From Methanobacterium sp. Maddingley MBC34 (GTDB lineage Archaea > Methanobacteriota > Methanobacteria > Methanobacteriales > Methanobacteriaceae), in contig AMGN01000054.1 in assembly GCA_000309865.1 (NCBI GenBank), positions 1 through 30,310 of the forward strand: a stretch of 30,310 nucleotides of DNA. Direction: 5' to 3'. The notes beneath the pieces were generated by a model, which worked only from the letters and a program-made list of their open reading frames with translations, ran no database searches and was not told where the DNA came from. The translations under genes and the position numbers were made by a program. Positions 8,871-20,793 of the stretch are shown one piece after another (position 1 is the first letter of the stretch; each line of letters opens with the position of its first letter).

Positions 8871-9908
8871 ATGGGCGAAATTATGGATAATAATGGGTAT
8901 GTGCTGAGTTTATCTTCATTTTTTCTTATTTTACCCGTTTTTTTGCTGTTAATGGTTTTGGCAAACATGACAGTGGATCAAGCAAATATCCAGCAAACCT
9001 CGTTAAACTCTCAGGATGTTCTGGCTGTAACCACTGATCTGGAAACAAATATACCATTGATAGGAAGGGAAGTGCTTAGAGATAAATCTTTTCAGGTTAT
9101 AAGTAGTGGGAATCATCTTTCAAACAGTAGAAAAGAGGTTAAGGAGGAATTACAGAATAGAATGGATACTTTTTGTACAAAGTTCAGTAGTAATGGTATG
9201 GTGGTGGAGTGCAAAATATTGAATGTGGATAACAGTTACGATCCATTTTGTGTGGAAGTCAAATCAATGGTCACAGTGGGGAAAGGCGCCCTGAAACATC
9301 AGGTAAATCTGACTCAGAACATTTCTCTCACCAATGGGTCGTTCCCTCTTTATGATCCATTACCATTTGTCAAGTGCAAGGATCATGGAGGTGCAACCAT
9401 CAATGGGGACAGGGTATTCTATGGTTCCAGTCTGTCAAATTATCTCAAATCCCGGGGGATTGAAAATTTTGAAGCCTATGAAAATGCCACATCATCTTTA
9501 TACATAAAAAAATGCCCCTATGATCCTTACATTCTCCACGGAAACACCAATGAAATGGTGAACCTGAAAAATTGTATTGACAATGGATTTTATCATGAAA
9601 GTAGTGATGGGTCCTGTTTCCTCTGTAGGCTGGAAGGAAAGGGCACGTGCCCCCATTATGGTATGGAAACATTCATCACACCGGCACCATCTGTTAATGG
9701 CCCCTTTTCAAATCAGTCGTTTAATGCTTCATTTTCAAATAATTCCTCAACTGCCCCCAGTTCAGTGGATCATGTTATTTTTAATGACACTGGATCCCAC
9801 GGAACTTACTCGGGTTGTAAGCTCATTTACTTTACCAATGGAACGCACAATTTCCAACTCTATTTGGACAATTCCCACCGACAAAAGTACGGATTGCCGA
9901 TGTTTTAG
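8871..9908 (+). CDS. Exported Cys-rich, sequon-rich surface protein with N-terminal membrane anchor (hypothetical)
   Basis: This 345-aa protein begins with a short polar leader (MDNNGYVLS) and a hydrophobic helix at about residues 14-33, followed by a long external domain. The helix begins right after a Gly-Tyr, as in pilin-like membrane anchors. The external part has 11 N-X-S/T sequons, several clustered in a Ser/Asn-rich stretch (NQSF, NASF, NNSST), and many Cys, including KKCPYDPYILHG, CIDNGFYHESSDGSCFLC and CPHYG. No enzyme motif is seen. The start is ambiguous (ATG at 8871 or 8883), and neither has a clear ribosome binding site. It ends just before a second protein of similar design, with which it probably forms an operon. 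The function is unknown; a cell-surface or filament-associated role is inferred. Confidence 0.75.
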   Translation: MGEIMDNNGYVLSLSSFFLILPVFLLLMVLANMTVDQANIQQTSLNSQDVLAVTTDLETNIPLIGREVLRDKSFQVISSGNHLSNSRKEVKEELQNRMDTFCTKFSSNGMVVECKILNVDNSYDPFCVEVKSMVTVGKGALKHQVNLTQNISLTNGSFPLYDPLPFVKCKDHGGATINGDRVFYGSSLSNYLKSRGIENFEAYENATSSLYIKKCPYDPYILHGNTNEMVNLKNCIDNGFYHESSDGSCFLCRLEGKGTCPHYGMETFITPAPSVNGPFSNQSFNASFSNNSSTAPSSVDHVIFNDTGSHGTYSGCKLIYFTNGTHNFQLYLDNSHRQKYGLPMF

Positions 9909-9945
9909 AGTGAATCCATTTGATGTGATAATTTTAAGTGATAAT

Positions 9946-10959
9946 ATGTCTGTAAATGGCTTAACTAAAGATAAGCAGGCAATGGTATTTTCCATAGACT
10001 TAATGCTGGCTCTCGTGGTAATAACGGTAGTATTAGGGCTTTCGGCAGATGCCATGGATATTGCTGGTTCTAAAATGGAAGATTATGCCTACGGAAATTC
10101 TCTGGAAAGAATTACTCTATCAAGTGCAGATATGCTGATAAAAACCCCTGGATCTCCGGAAAATTGGGATGAATTAGATGATTTGAGTGGCGTTACACCA
10201 GGATTGGCTGATATGAACTTCACTAACATGAAAACTCATTCAAACATCATAAGCATCTCCAAAATAAAACGCCTTAACGAAAATTATGACAAATTAATGA
10301 TGGGCCGGGTAATTCCCACTTATTGCAAATCTACTCTGACCATTTATCCAATAGACACGTCTTTAGAACCAATATATGTGAAAAATATGAGTGGAAACTA
10401 TTCTTCTACAGAAGTAATGGTGGAAAACCGCACAGTTCTATGTAATTACCTTAATACCAGTACACTAGTTTTTATCAATGCAGTAGACAATTCAAAATTG
10501 TCAGAACAGAAACAATTAGGGGAGGAATGCCCACATTTTGGTGTTAATGGAAATCCAGCACATTTAAAAGTGGATTACAGAAATCGAAAATCAGGATGGG
10601 TCTGTTACCATTTTCGAATAACTCAGGCAATCTTGAGTTCAACTGATTTTTATGTAATGGCCGACCCTAACCTTGTAGAAGATCCAGCAGCAGTCTGGAT
10701 GATAGATAGGCCCGAAAATAAAACAGAGAATACTCAATTCTTCCGAAACACTCCAATTCTGGTTAATGATATTATAAGAGAAAAAATGGGTAATAACAGT
10801 ACGGCTGTACTCTGGTTACACGTATATTCTTCTGGAAATCCTGATAAAGCTTTCAACACATATCTAGCCGGGTTTCCTAAGGGAACTCCTTATGGGAAGG
10901 TTAAAATCCAGTATCTAAATCATCAGCCCTGTTATTTTGTTCTTAAGGTATGGGTTTGA
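9946..10959 (+). CDS. Pilin-like, sequon-rich surface protein, partner of the preceding gene (hypothetical)
   Basis: The likely start is the ATG at 9946 (337 aa), preceded by AAGTGA; a GTG at 9910 is the alternative. Residues about 9-30 (KDKQAMVFSIDLMLALVV) look like the conserved N-terminus of archaeal class III prepilins: a charged leader, a possible processing site after QA, an acidic residue at +5 and a hydrophobic helix. The external domain has about eight N-X-S/T sequons and Cys at CKSTLTIY, VLCNYL, CPHFG, VCYHF and HQPCYF. The CPHFG motif echoes CPHYG in the preceding protein. No peptidase, ATPase or platform gene is adjacent. A role as a glycosylated surface or filament subunit is inferred. 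The gene converges with the methyltransferase gene on the other strand. Confidence 0.75.
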   Translation: MSVNGLTKDKQAMVFSIDLMLALVVITVVLGLSADAMDIAGSKMEDYAYGNSLERITLSSADMLIKTPGSPENWDELDDLSGVTPGLADMNFTNMKTHSNIISISKIKRLNENYDKLMMGRVIPTYCKSTLTIYPIDTSLEPIYVKNMSGNYSSTEVMVENRTVLCNYLNTSTLVFINAVDNSKLSEQKQLGEECPHFGVNGNPAHLKVDYRNRKSGWVCYHFRITQAILSSTDFYVMADPNLVEDPAAVWMIDRPENKTENTQFFRNTPILVNDIIREKMGNNSTAVLWLHVYSSGNPDKAFNTYLAGFPKGTPYGKVKIQYLNHQPCYFVLKVWV

Positions 10960-10994
10960 GTTTTTAATGTGTGGAGTTAATGAAATCAGTGAAG

Positions 10995-11591
10995 TTATGT
11001 TTTTAAGTTCCCAGTTATAACCACCACTTCCTCAAAGAAATGCTTTTCACGGGCAGTTACCGATGCATCCAGACCCATTTTTTCCAGTTTATCAAGTGTT
11101 TTATCAATATCTGATAGTGATGACTGTACCAGTTGAACCCTTCCCTCAGGATTAAGGTAATCAATTAATTCATCTAGAAAACGGTCTATAACTTTCCTGC
11201 CATCTTTACCCCCATCCCAGGCAGTTTCAAGTTCATCATCAACCATTTCATCATCAGAAGTGGGAAGGTATGGTGTATTGAATAATACCAAATCGAATTT
11301 CTCGTCCTCAACCGGTTCAAATAAGTCTCCTTCTTTTAACTCTATATTGTAGGTCTTGTTATTGATTATATTGTGGGTGGCACATTTAATGGCCTGGGGG
11401 TTGATATCAGTTGCTATTACCGTCCTACATTTCCTGGAAACAGTTATGGCCACAATTCCGGTCCCAGTTCCTATTTCAAGCACTCTGTGCCTTCTTTCTA
11501 CCTGAAGATTTTCTGCAAGTAGAAATGTATCTTCAGCAGGTTCATAAACTTCAGGATGGGTCTTGTAATGAATTCCCTTGTATTCTAACAT
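10995..11591 (-). CDS. HemK2/PrmC-like class I methyltransferase
   Basis: This 198-aa Rossmann methyltransferase has the AdoMet motif LEIGTGTGIVAI (38-49), the acidic ATDINPQA, and an active-site motif NTPY at 105-108 in FNTPYLPTSDDE. HemK family enzymes methylate the Gln of the GGQ motif in release factors (the archaeal target is aRF1) and normally have NPPY; here the first Pro is Thr. The short archaeal form without the N-terminal helical domain matches eukaryotic HEMK2/MTQ2. It is the last gene of the eL21-rpo4-DUF655-ksgA run, which fits a translation-related role. AAAGG lies about nine bases upstream of the ATG. Confidence 0.87.
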   Translation of the reverse strand: MLEYKGIHYKTHPEVYEPAEDTFLLAENLQVERRHRVLEIGTGTGIVAITVSRKCRTVIATDINPQAIKCATHNIINNKTYNIELKEGDLFEPVEDEKFDLVLFNTPYLPTSDDEMVDDELETAWDGGKDGRKVIDRFLDELIDYLNPEGRVQLVQSSLSDIDKTLDKLEKMGLDASVTAREKHFFEEVVVITGNLKT

Positions 11592-11651
11592 AATAGGTCC
11601 CTTTAATTATAAGTTTTAATTATCCATCTTTTTATTATCATTTTTTTTCAA

Positions 11652-11981
11652 TCAGTCTTCTTCCACAGATTCCAGACCTTCCAGTGCTGATGGGAGGCAA
11701 TCCAGTACAGTTGACAGTCCTGAAAGATGGAGATTCATTACTACGGCCCCTAAAATCTCATCCCGGGAAGCGCCCTGACTTTTAGCCATTTGGGCATGCA
11801 TTTTCACGCCTATCGGGTTACGGTTAGCGGTCTGGATTGCTATATTCACCAGTTGCTTGGTTTTGGGATCCATCCCCTTAAGGGAACGCTGGGCATCCAC
11901 CAGATCATTGAAACGTCCTGCTAATTCTGGAAATTCATCCTGAAATATTTGAAAGGGATTTTTTTCACCCATTTTTGTCAT
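11652..11981 (-). CDS. Carboxymuconolactone decarboxylase-family protein lacking the CxxC motif
   Basis: The 109-aa helical protein matches the AhpD/CMD fold: FPELAGRFNDLVDAQRSLKGMDPKTKQLVNIAIQTA, then GVKMHAQMAKSQGASRDEILGAVV. In redox-active members a CxxCxxxH motif lies here. In this protein the sequence is NPIGVKMH (55-62): the His stays but both Cys are replaced by Asn and Gly. It is therefore unlikely to be a thiol peroxidase, and its substrate is unknown. It overlaps the end of ksgA by 17 bases, and GGAG lies seven bases before its ATG. Confidence 0.85.
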   Translation of the reverse strand: MTKMGEKNPFQIFQDEFPELAGRFNDLVDAQRSLKGMDPKTKQLVNIAIQTANRNPIGVKMHAQMAKSQGASRDEILGAVVMNLHLSGLSTVLDCLPSALEGLESVEED

Positions 11982-12819
11982 GGTATATCTCCATTAAATC
12001 TTTAAGTTTCCTGGAAATCATTATGATTTCTTCCCCTTTCAAGTTAAAAACCCTTTCCTCAGTGAGTTCAGTGTCCATTTTAAGGATCAGATCCCTGATG
12101 GTACTCCGGTCCAGGTTGAGATTTGATATTTCATGGAAAGATTGTAATAATGCCTTCCCTGATTTCTTCTTTTTGTGCTGGAATAATGCCCTGCAAGTAT
12201 TAGTGAAAAATTCATCAACCTGGGGGTTCTCTTGGGGTACTAACTTAATTACTGCTGAGGAAATTCGGGGTGGAGGTAAGAAAGCATTCCGGGGAACCTT
12301 AAAAAGAAGTTCGGTACGGGTGCACAGGTTCATCATCACTGACAAACGGGAATAATTGGATTCACCAGGTTGGGCAACCATTCTCTGGGCGAATTCCAGT
12401 TGATACATTAAAATAGCGTAATCAAAGTCGTATTTAAGGAGTTTGAATGTGATGGGTGATGATATCTGGTAGGGTAAGTTTGATACTACTTTGTTAAAAT
12501 AAGGAAAATCAATTTTGGTAGCATCACCCTCCATAACTTCAACATTGGATATTTCCAGTTCCTGAAGCCTTTCTTTGAGAATCCGGACAATTCTCTTATC
12601 CTGCTCGAAAGCAACTACTTTAGCAGATTTTCTAGCCAGGGGAATGGTTAAAGTACCAATACCTGCTCCGATCTCCAGCACAACATCCGAATCATTGAGA
12701 TTGGCGTTTTCAACAATCTTGGTTAAAATATGGTTGTTGATGAGGTAATTTTGACCTTTCCTCCGATCTAACCTTATTTGATGCTTTTTTAACAGTTGGG
12801 AGGTTTCTTGAGCCAACAT
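11965..12819 (-). CDS. rsmA: 16S rRNA dimethyladenosine transferase
   Basis: KsgA/RsmA dimethylates two adjacent adenosines near the 3' end of 16S rRNA, late in small-subunit assembly. The 284-aa protein has RKGQNYLINNHIL at the N-terminus, the AdoMet motif LEIGAGIGTLTIPLA, a central VVSNLPYQISSPITFKLL with the catalytic NLPY, and a helical C-terminal domain beginning around PPPRISSAVIKL. The ATG at 12819 is followed at once by TTG, and AAGGA lies so close that either could initiate. It lies between DUF655 and the CMD-family gene. Confidence 0.95.
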   Translation of the reverse strand: MLAQETSQLLKKHQIRLDRRKGQNYLINNHILTKIVENANLNDSDVVLEIGAGIGTLTIPLARKSAKVVAFEQDKRIVRILKERLQELEISNVEVMEGDATKIDFPYFNKVVSNLPYQISSPITFKLLKYDFDYAILMYQLEFAQRMVAQPGESNYSRLSVMMNLCTRTELLFKVPRNAFLPPPRISSAVIKLVPQENPQVDEFFTNTCRALFQHKKKKSGKALLQSFHEISNLNLDRSTIRDLILKMDTELTEERVFNLKGEEIIMISRKLKDLMEIYHDKNG

Positions 12820-12882
12820 TTCCTTAATCTTTCAATTCCTTCATATTTTAAAACTTCGTTCTTTAAAAAAAAGAATTTTAAT

Positions 12883-13461
<579 letters not shown>

Positions 13462-13593
13462 TTAACCACACCCTGAATTAATTTAGATAATCTTACAGTT
13501 TAATTTCGTTCCTACGCATCCGAAATACTGATGTAATACTTCCCATAAATATTTATAGTTTCACCCGAAGGGAAAAGAGTTTAAAAAGTTTTT

Positions 13594-13932
13594 TTAGTCT
13601 TCTTCCCGGTATTTATTCACAATTTCCAGAATATTTTCGAGTTCTTCCTTTTTATGGGATCCCCTTTCCTTGGCGAAAATCAATCGCATGTCATCCATAT
13701 CTTCTGGCATGACATCTGCTATCTTAATGGCCTGGGTCTTTTTGATAATCTCTTCCAGTTCACCTACCAGCTTCTCTGCATCTTCTGCGGATATTTTAGA
13801 GAATTTGGTGACATGATCCAGGGCCAGATTCTGTTCATAACTTAACTCATGAACTACTTCTCGTTCTTCTAAGAGTGGCTTGACTTTAACCAGGGGTATT
13901 GGATCGGTTTCAAGAACTTTTTTCCCAATCAT
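13594..13932 (-). CDS. rpo4: RNA polymerase subunit Rpo4 (RpoF)
   Basis: Rpo4 pairs with Rpo7 to form the stalk of archaeal RNA polymerase, equivalent to eukaryotic Rpb4. The protein is 112 aa from the Met at 13932. It has the N-terminal tip MIGKKVLETDPIPLVKVKPLLEE, a central LSYEQNLALDHVTKFSKI and a helical HRDC-like part (AEKLVGELEEIIKKTQAIKIADVMPEDMDDMRLIFAKE). AGGAG in the end of eL21 lies eight bases before the ATG at 13932; an ATG at 13938 overlaps the eL21 stop by one base but is too close to that site. Its partner rpo7 is not in the window. Confidence 0.94.
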   Translation of the reverse strand: MIGKKVLETDPIPLVKVKPLLEEREVVHELSYEQNLALDHVTKFSKISAEDAEKLVGELEEIIKKTQAIKIADVMPEDMDDMRLIFAKERGSHKKEELENILEIVNKYREED

Positions 13933-13937
13933 CCCCA

Positions 13938-14231
<294 letters not shown>

Positions 14232-14540
14232 TTTCAAAACCTCCACTTCAATTAGAAATGGGTTATTAAATTTAGTTAATAAATTTACTCCAATTAAATC
14301 TTTTTCAGAGTTTTTTCTGCGCCCATCAGAGTTTTTTTGCCGATATTTATTAGTATTTGGCCTCTTCAGATGATTTGCGCAGATACGATTTGTTAATTTT
14401 AAGATATTATTTCTTATGGAGTTTAACCTGCAATTTAAGATAAAATTCGTATGAATCTTCCAGTGGTTAATGGCTCCTTGGTAAATCGATTAGAATTATT
14501 TATGATGTGACTGAGTTTATAAAACTATCCTTCCACTCAT
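14232..14540. other. Spacer between pus10 and rpl21e holding the eL21 promoter
   Basis: This 309-bp spacer between two minus-strand genes contains the strong eL21 ribosome binding site. On the minus strand an AT-rich stretch (AATTTATTAAC, about 14275-14285) is well placed as a TATA element. A direct repeat of CAGAGTTTTTT occurs near 14306-14316 and 14327-14337; these are T-runs on the plus strand only. No RNA gene or ORF is seen. Confidence 0.45.
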
Positions 14541-15761
14541 TTAAATGTTAACTTCCAAAACATCTAACTCTACACACTTGGCAGTTATGCCCAGAAGGGA
14601 AGTCACACTGGGCTGGGTTCTATCTTCATCCCCGGATATAAGTTCTTTTATATATAATCCACCTTCACAATTAACAACCATTTCAAGATGATTGGAATCC
14701 AGCAGTTTAACTTGAATCTCCTTCACTTCTCTGGTACGGATCTTATCTGCTCTACGGTGGGAAACCCGGATGGGAGTACGTTGTTGGATAACTTTGAGGG
14801 TATTCAGGATATTCAATTTTTCCTCATCAGTGTCCTGATCCAGTTCTACTAGTGCACGGTAGATTTTATAGGTCTCTGTAGAAGATGCTTTAATACCGCT
14901 TCTTCGATCTTTATTCACCATTTTTAAGTCAAGAACCTCCACTTTACCCTGACAGTGCTGATTTATCTGGGATGTTAACTCTTCCAGGTTCAAATCACGT
15001 ACCTTCGGCTCCTTTATCTCCAGTACAAATGGTCTTCCTCTCCCCAGCATCCTCACATCTATATCTTCCCTGCCTGCACCGTGAAATTTCGATTCAACGC
15101 CTTTTGTTGCCTTTAAAACTTTTTCTGCCATTAGTTCTTCAACGGATTCAAGGTACATTTTCCCGGTGTAATCACATTTTTCGCATCCCTTTCCTCTGCA
15201 TCTTCGGCAGGGCCATCGGGTCTGGGGAATACCTCTTATAAGTTTTCGGTATCTGCCCTCAATGAACAGTGGATTTATCTGAAGTTCCACCTGGTTGCTG
15301 GTGAAGTCCATCATAATCACCAGATTGGGATTATCAAAATCCACTTCTCTCTCCAGACGAAGTTCTAATTCTTTACCTAACTCTCGGTTTATCTCTTTTT
15401 TTATGAAGTCTCCACTGAATCCAGTTTTTTCCTGTATTTCTTTCTCTTTCTCCAGGATTTCATCTGGCAGGCGACACCCGACCAGGAAGGTTGTAAATTC
15501 AACATGGGAATTATTGATGGTGTTGATTATTTTTTCCAGGATAGTTTCCAGGTCCCGAAAAATATCTCCACACACATAACAATCTTCACTCTTTCCGGAT
15601 TGTTCATCATCAATGCCCAGAACATTTTTCAGATAAGCTCCTCGTTCCTGATTATCATTACCCTGGACTTGTGGATAAAAATTCCTACCCAGGCAACGAT
15701 TGCAAATGTTTGCCTGGCTGATTTGGATTATTTTCTGGGCCTGTTCTTCAATATTTTTCAT
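14541..15761 (-). CDS. pus10: tRNA pseudouridine(54/55) synthase Pus10
   Basis: Pus10 makes pseudouridine 55, and in many archaea also 54, in the tRNA T-loop; archaea use it in place of TruB for tRNA. The 406-aa protein has an N-terminal zinc site (CNRCLGR near 21-27 and CYVCGD near 62), a THUMP-like region, then WPCRRCRGKGCEKCDYTGK, and the catalytic motif GAGREDIDVRMLGRGRPFVLE, in which the Asp of DIDVRM attacks the uridine. The C-terminus carries TPIRVSHRRADKIR and YIKELISGDEDRTQPS. It lies between srp54 and eL21, a conserved neighbourhood. Confidence 0.95.
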   Translation of the reverse strand: MKNIEEQAQKIIQISQANICNRCLGRNFYPQVQGNDNQERGAYLKNVLGIDDEQSGKSEDCYVCGDIFRDLETILEKIINTINNSHVEFTTFLVGCRLPDEILEKEKEIQEKTGFSGDFIKKEINRELGKELELRLEREVDFDNPNLVIMMDFTSNQVELQINPLFIEGRYRKLIRGIPQTRWPCRRCRGKGCEKCDYTGKMYLESVEELMAEKVLKATKGVESKFHGAGREDIDVRMLGRGRPFVLEIKEPKVRDLNLEELTSQINQHCQGKVEVLDLKMVNKDRRSGIKASSTETYKIYRALVELDQDTDEEKLNILNTLKVIQQRTPIRVSHRRADKIRTREVKEIQVKLLDSNHLEMVVNCEGGLYIKELISGDEDRTQPSVTSLLGITAKCVELDVLEVNI

Positions 15762-15899
15762 GGTAAATCTATCCTGATATGATTTGGATTTTTAATTGGT
15801 TAAAAATATATCAAATAATACGGGATTACGAATGCCTTATTTAATTTCTTTTATTTCAGTGTACTTTCAAGTGGTATGCACAAAAATAAGTTGCTGATA

Positions 15900-17231
<1,332 letters not shown>

Positions 17232-17791
17232 GATCTCATCACCAGGTCATAATCTTTGTAATCAATTAATGGCATGTTTTTTGTATCAACTTAAAATCTC
17301 ATGTAATATAATATTAATATAGTTCAAGGGATTGAATTTAGTGGTAGATTTGCTTTTTATAATGGTCAAAATCAGTCACCTACCTCTCAAATTCTTGAAA
17401 ACCCCCTGTAAAATTCACTTAAATTCTTCATCTAAAGTTAGTATATATTATATATATAAAACAATTGGGATGTTAATTCATATAATATTAGATTTAGTTT
17501 AACAATTTGTGTAAAAATACTAAAACTCAAGTGTTATAATATATTATAATTTACATTGTATGTATCCTAAACTATTTGAACTTATTTTTAAACTAATTGT
17601 CTTAGGTATATTTTGGTTTAAAAAAATATTCAAACTCCAATAATAATCTTTAAAATTAGATTAATCAAACAGATGAATGTTATTTCAGAATTATTCCTGT
17701 TAAACCATTTCTCTAATGATCATCATTACTGCTGGTTTGAGTAAAATGGTAAACATTGGATTTTAATGAATTGATGTGATGGTGATAAAAT
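17232..17791. other. Divergent, very AT-rich region between srp54 and hpt
   Basis: This 560-bp region should hold promoters for both genes. TATA-like runs occur at about 17440-17460 (a run of alternating TA), at 17480-17492, and at 17535-17550. The hpt ribosome binding site (GGTGAT, 17781-17786) is at its right end. I see no ORF with plausible composition and no convincing RNA structure. Confidence 0.5.
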
Positions 17792-18370
<579 letters not shown>

Positions 18371-18568
18371 CTTGAAAACAAGTGGATTTCATGGTGTGAG
18401 TTGTTCAATCCATTGATCATTTCAAAATCCACAATTTCCTTATAAATTTTCATCGTATTATTTCAAAACAATAAGATTTAACCCAAAACAATAAAATGGA
18501 ATTATATTTTTCCAATGAGAATGTAAATAACCAATTAAAAAAATCGTATAAATGGATTTTAGTATAGT

Positions 18569-19558
18569 ATGACAAATTACCAATTCAAAGTCGAGCAGAT
18601 ACTGGATAAAATCAGGGAAACAGGGGCTAAAATTGTTGGTTTACAATTCCCTGAAGGCCTTAAAGTCCACGCAACAGAATTAGCCCGCAGGATAGAAAAT
18701 GAAACAGGGGTAATGGTTTTAATATCTGGTGATCCTTGTTACGGGGCATGTGATCTGTCTGATATGGAAATGAATGGAATGGTGGATTTACTGGTGCATT
18801 TTGGCCACACACCACTCCCCATTGATTACAAGGTTCCCACTCTTTTTGTGGAAGCATATTACCAGTTGGAATCTATGGAAATTTTTAAAGAAGCAGTGGA
18901 ACATCTGGAAGGAAAGGAAAAAATCGGTCTGGTGACTACCACTCAACATTTGCATCTTTTGGAAGATGTTGCACATTTTTTGGAGGAAAATGGCAAGGAA
19001 GTTCTCATGAAGGATGGTGCTGGGACATTGAAGGGTCAGGTATTAGGATGCAATTTTTCATCAGTCCAGGATCTGCCAGTGGATGCCTACCTTTACTTGG
19101 GCAGTGGTAACTTCCATCCCCTAGGGATAAAACTTTCCACCCAGAAGCCGGTGGTTATTGCTGACCCTTATCTTAACCAGGTAAGAGATATAGATGAATT
19201 CACCGATAGAATTCTCAGAATAAGATTTGCCCGTATAACCAGAGCGAGCGAAGCTAAAAAATTTGGAATACTCATATCCTCTAAGGAAGGGCAGTGCCGG
19301 TGGGAGCTAGCAAAAGATTTAAAGAAGATGATATATAAGAAAGGCAGAGAAGCATATCTCATACTTCTGGATGAAATTAATCCTCCTAGTCTACTGCCGT
19401 ACATGGATTTAGATGCATTCATAGTGACTGCATGCCCTCGAATAGCAATTGATGACTCTAAAATGTATGAAAAACCTCTTTTAACTCCTCAGGAGCTGGA
19501 GATTGTCCTGGGGTTAAGGGAGTGGGAAGATTATCAGATGGATGAGATTAAATACTAA
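18569..19558 (+). CDS. dph2: Diphthamide synthesis enzyme Dph2 (2-(3-amino-3-carboxypropyl)histidine synthase)
   Basis: Dph2 is an unusual radical AdoMet enzyme that transfers the aminocarboxypropyl group to a His of elongation factor 2, the first step of diphthamide synthesis. The 329-aa protein has VGLQFPEGLKVHATELA, the first cluster Cys in GDPCYGACD (Cys57, Cys61), another in VLGCNFSSV and a third in TACPRIAIDDS; three Cys bind the 4Fe-4S cluster without a CxxxCxxC motif. The HFGHTPLP segment is also diagnostic. No ribosome binding site precedes the ATG, and a TATA-like GTATAAAT sits only about 16 bases upstream, so a very short leader or leaderless mRNA is possible. Confidence 0.94.
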   Translation: MTNYQFKVEQILDKIRETGAKIVGLQFPEGLKVHATELARRIENETGVMVLISGDPCYGACDLSDMEMNGMVDLLVHFGHTPLPIDYKVPTLFVEAYYQLESMEIFKEAVEHLEGKEKIGLVTTTQHLHLLEDVAHFLEENGKEVLMKDGAGTLKGQVLGCNFSSVQDLPVDAYLYLGSGNFHPLGIKLSTQKPVVIADPYLNQVRDIDEFTDRILRIRFARITRASEAKKFGILISSKEGQCRWELAKDLKKMIYKKGREAYLILLDEINPPSLLPYMDLDAFIVTACPRIAIDDSKMYEKPLLTPQELEIVLGLREWEDYQMDEIKY

Positions 19559-20222
19559 GATTATATAATTTATATAATCATTCAATTCATAATCTAGGTA
19601 AACTAGTTTAAAAATTATATATAGAAATTTACATTGTCACTTATCACAAAAATTAACCATATATCCTTAAGTAATATGTCATATTCCCCATTAAAATTCC
19701 ATATTATCAATTCATTTAGTCATAAATCAAGTTATTTGTCCTAATATCAATAACTGGTCGTCTTATATTATATTCTAATCACTTACACTTCATAGATTTA
19801 ATATAACATTGCATTACATCCTATCAAATAAAACGAGTCATATCATCATTATCCCATAATTGGTTTATATCAAGGCTATCTTACCACAGCTTCCATAAAT
19901 GATCATCATTAGTATTGCGAGTAATGCAATTTTAATCACACATATTTTCTCCAATAATAAAATTATAGTTGATAAATCATAATTATAGTTGATAAAATAA
20001 TAAAGTATAAACTTAGATACAGTTCAATTGTAACGATTTCCATTGGTTAATGTTTTCAGGATGATACTGGGCTTTAAGTGATTTTAAGCAATGATAATGG
20101 GAACAAAACGCTTTCCATAGTCATTAATCATTTAAAAGTCATTAAACATTAACAACATTAAAAAAATAAACAAAAAACAAAAATTAATCAAGTACACTGT
20201 TTTTTAAAATGAGGTGAATTAA
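19559..20222. other. Long AT-rich spacer before the csl4 operon
   Basis: This 664-bp region, the longest spacer in the window, precedes the long plus-strand information-processing block and probably holds its promoter. It contains a tandem repeat (19961-19996), a TATA-like AGTATAAAC near 20005 and, at its end, the csl4 ribosome binding site GAGGTGA (20211-20217). No reading frame or stable RNA structure is evident, although a small RNA cannot be excluded by eye. Confidence 0.5.
19961..19996. repeat. Tandem repeat of AATTATAGTTGATAAA
   Basis: The 16-bp word AATTATAGTTGATAAA occurs exactly at 19961-19976 and 19981-19996 (period 20), about 230 bases upstream of csl4. It could be a paired protein-binding site or simple slippage. 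Confidence 0.65.
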
Positions 20223-20792
<570 letters not shown>

Positions 20793-20793
20793 A

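Noticed and set aside
9577..9945. A longer start for the pilin-like gene inside the preceding gene
   Set aside because: It would overlap the preceding coding region by over 300 bases in another frame; the prepilin-like leader and helix begin after 9946.
17430..17560. Replication-origin-like AT-rich tract between srp54 and hpt
   Set aside because: There is no repeated origin-recognition-box motif and no cdc6/orc1 gene nearby; low complexity alone is not evidence.
20040..20110. Possible C/D box small RNA upstream of csl4
   Set aside because: GATGATA and nearby CTGG resemble boxes C and D only loosely; no RTGATGA plus CTGA pair with closing stem is found.
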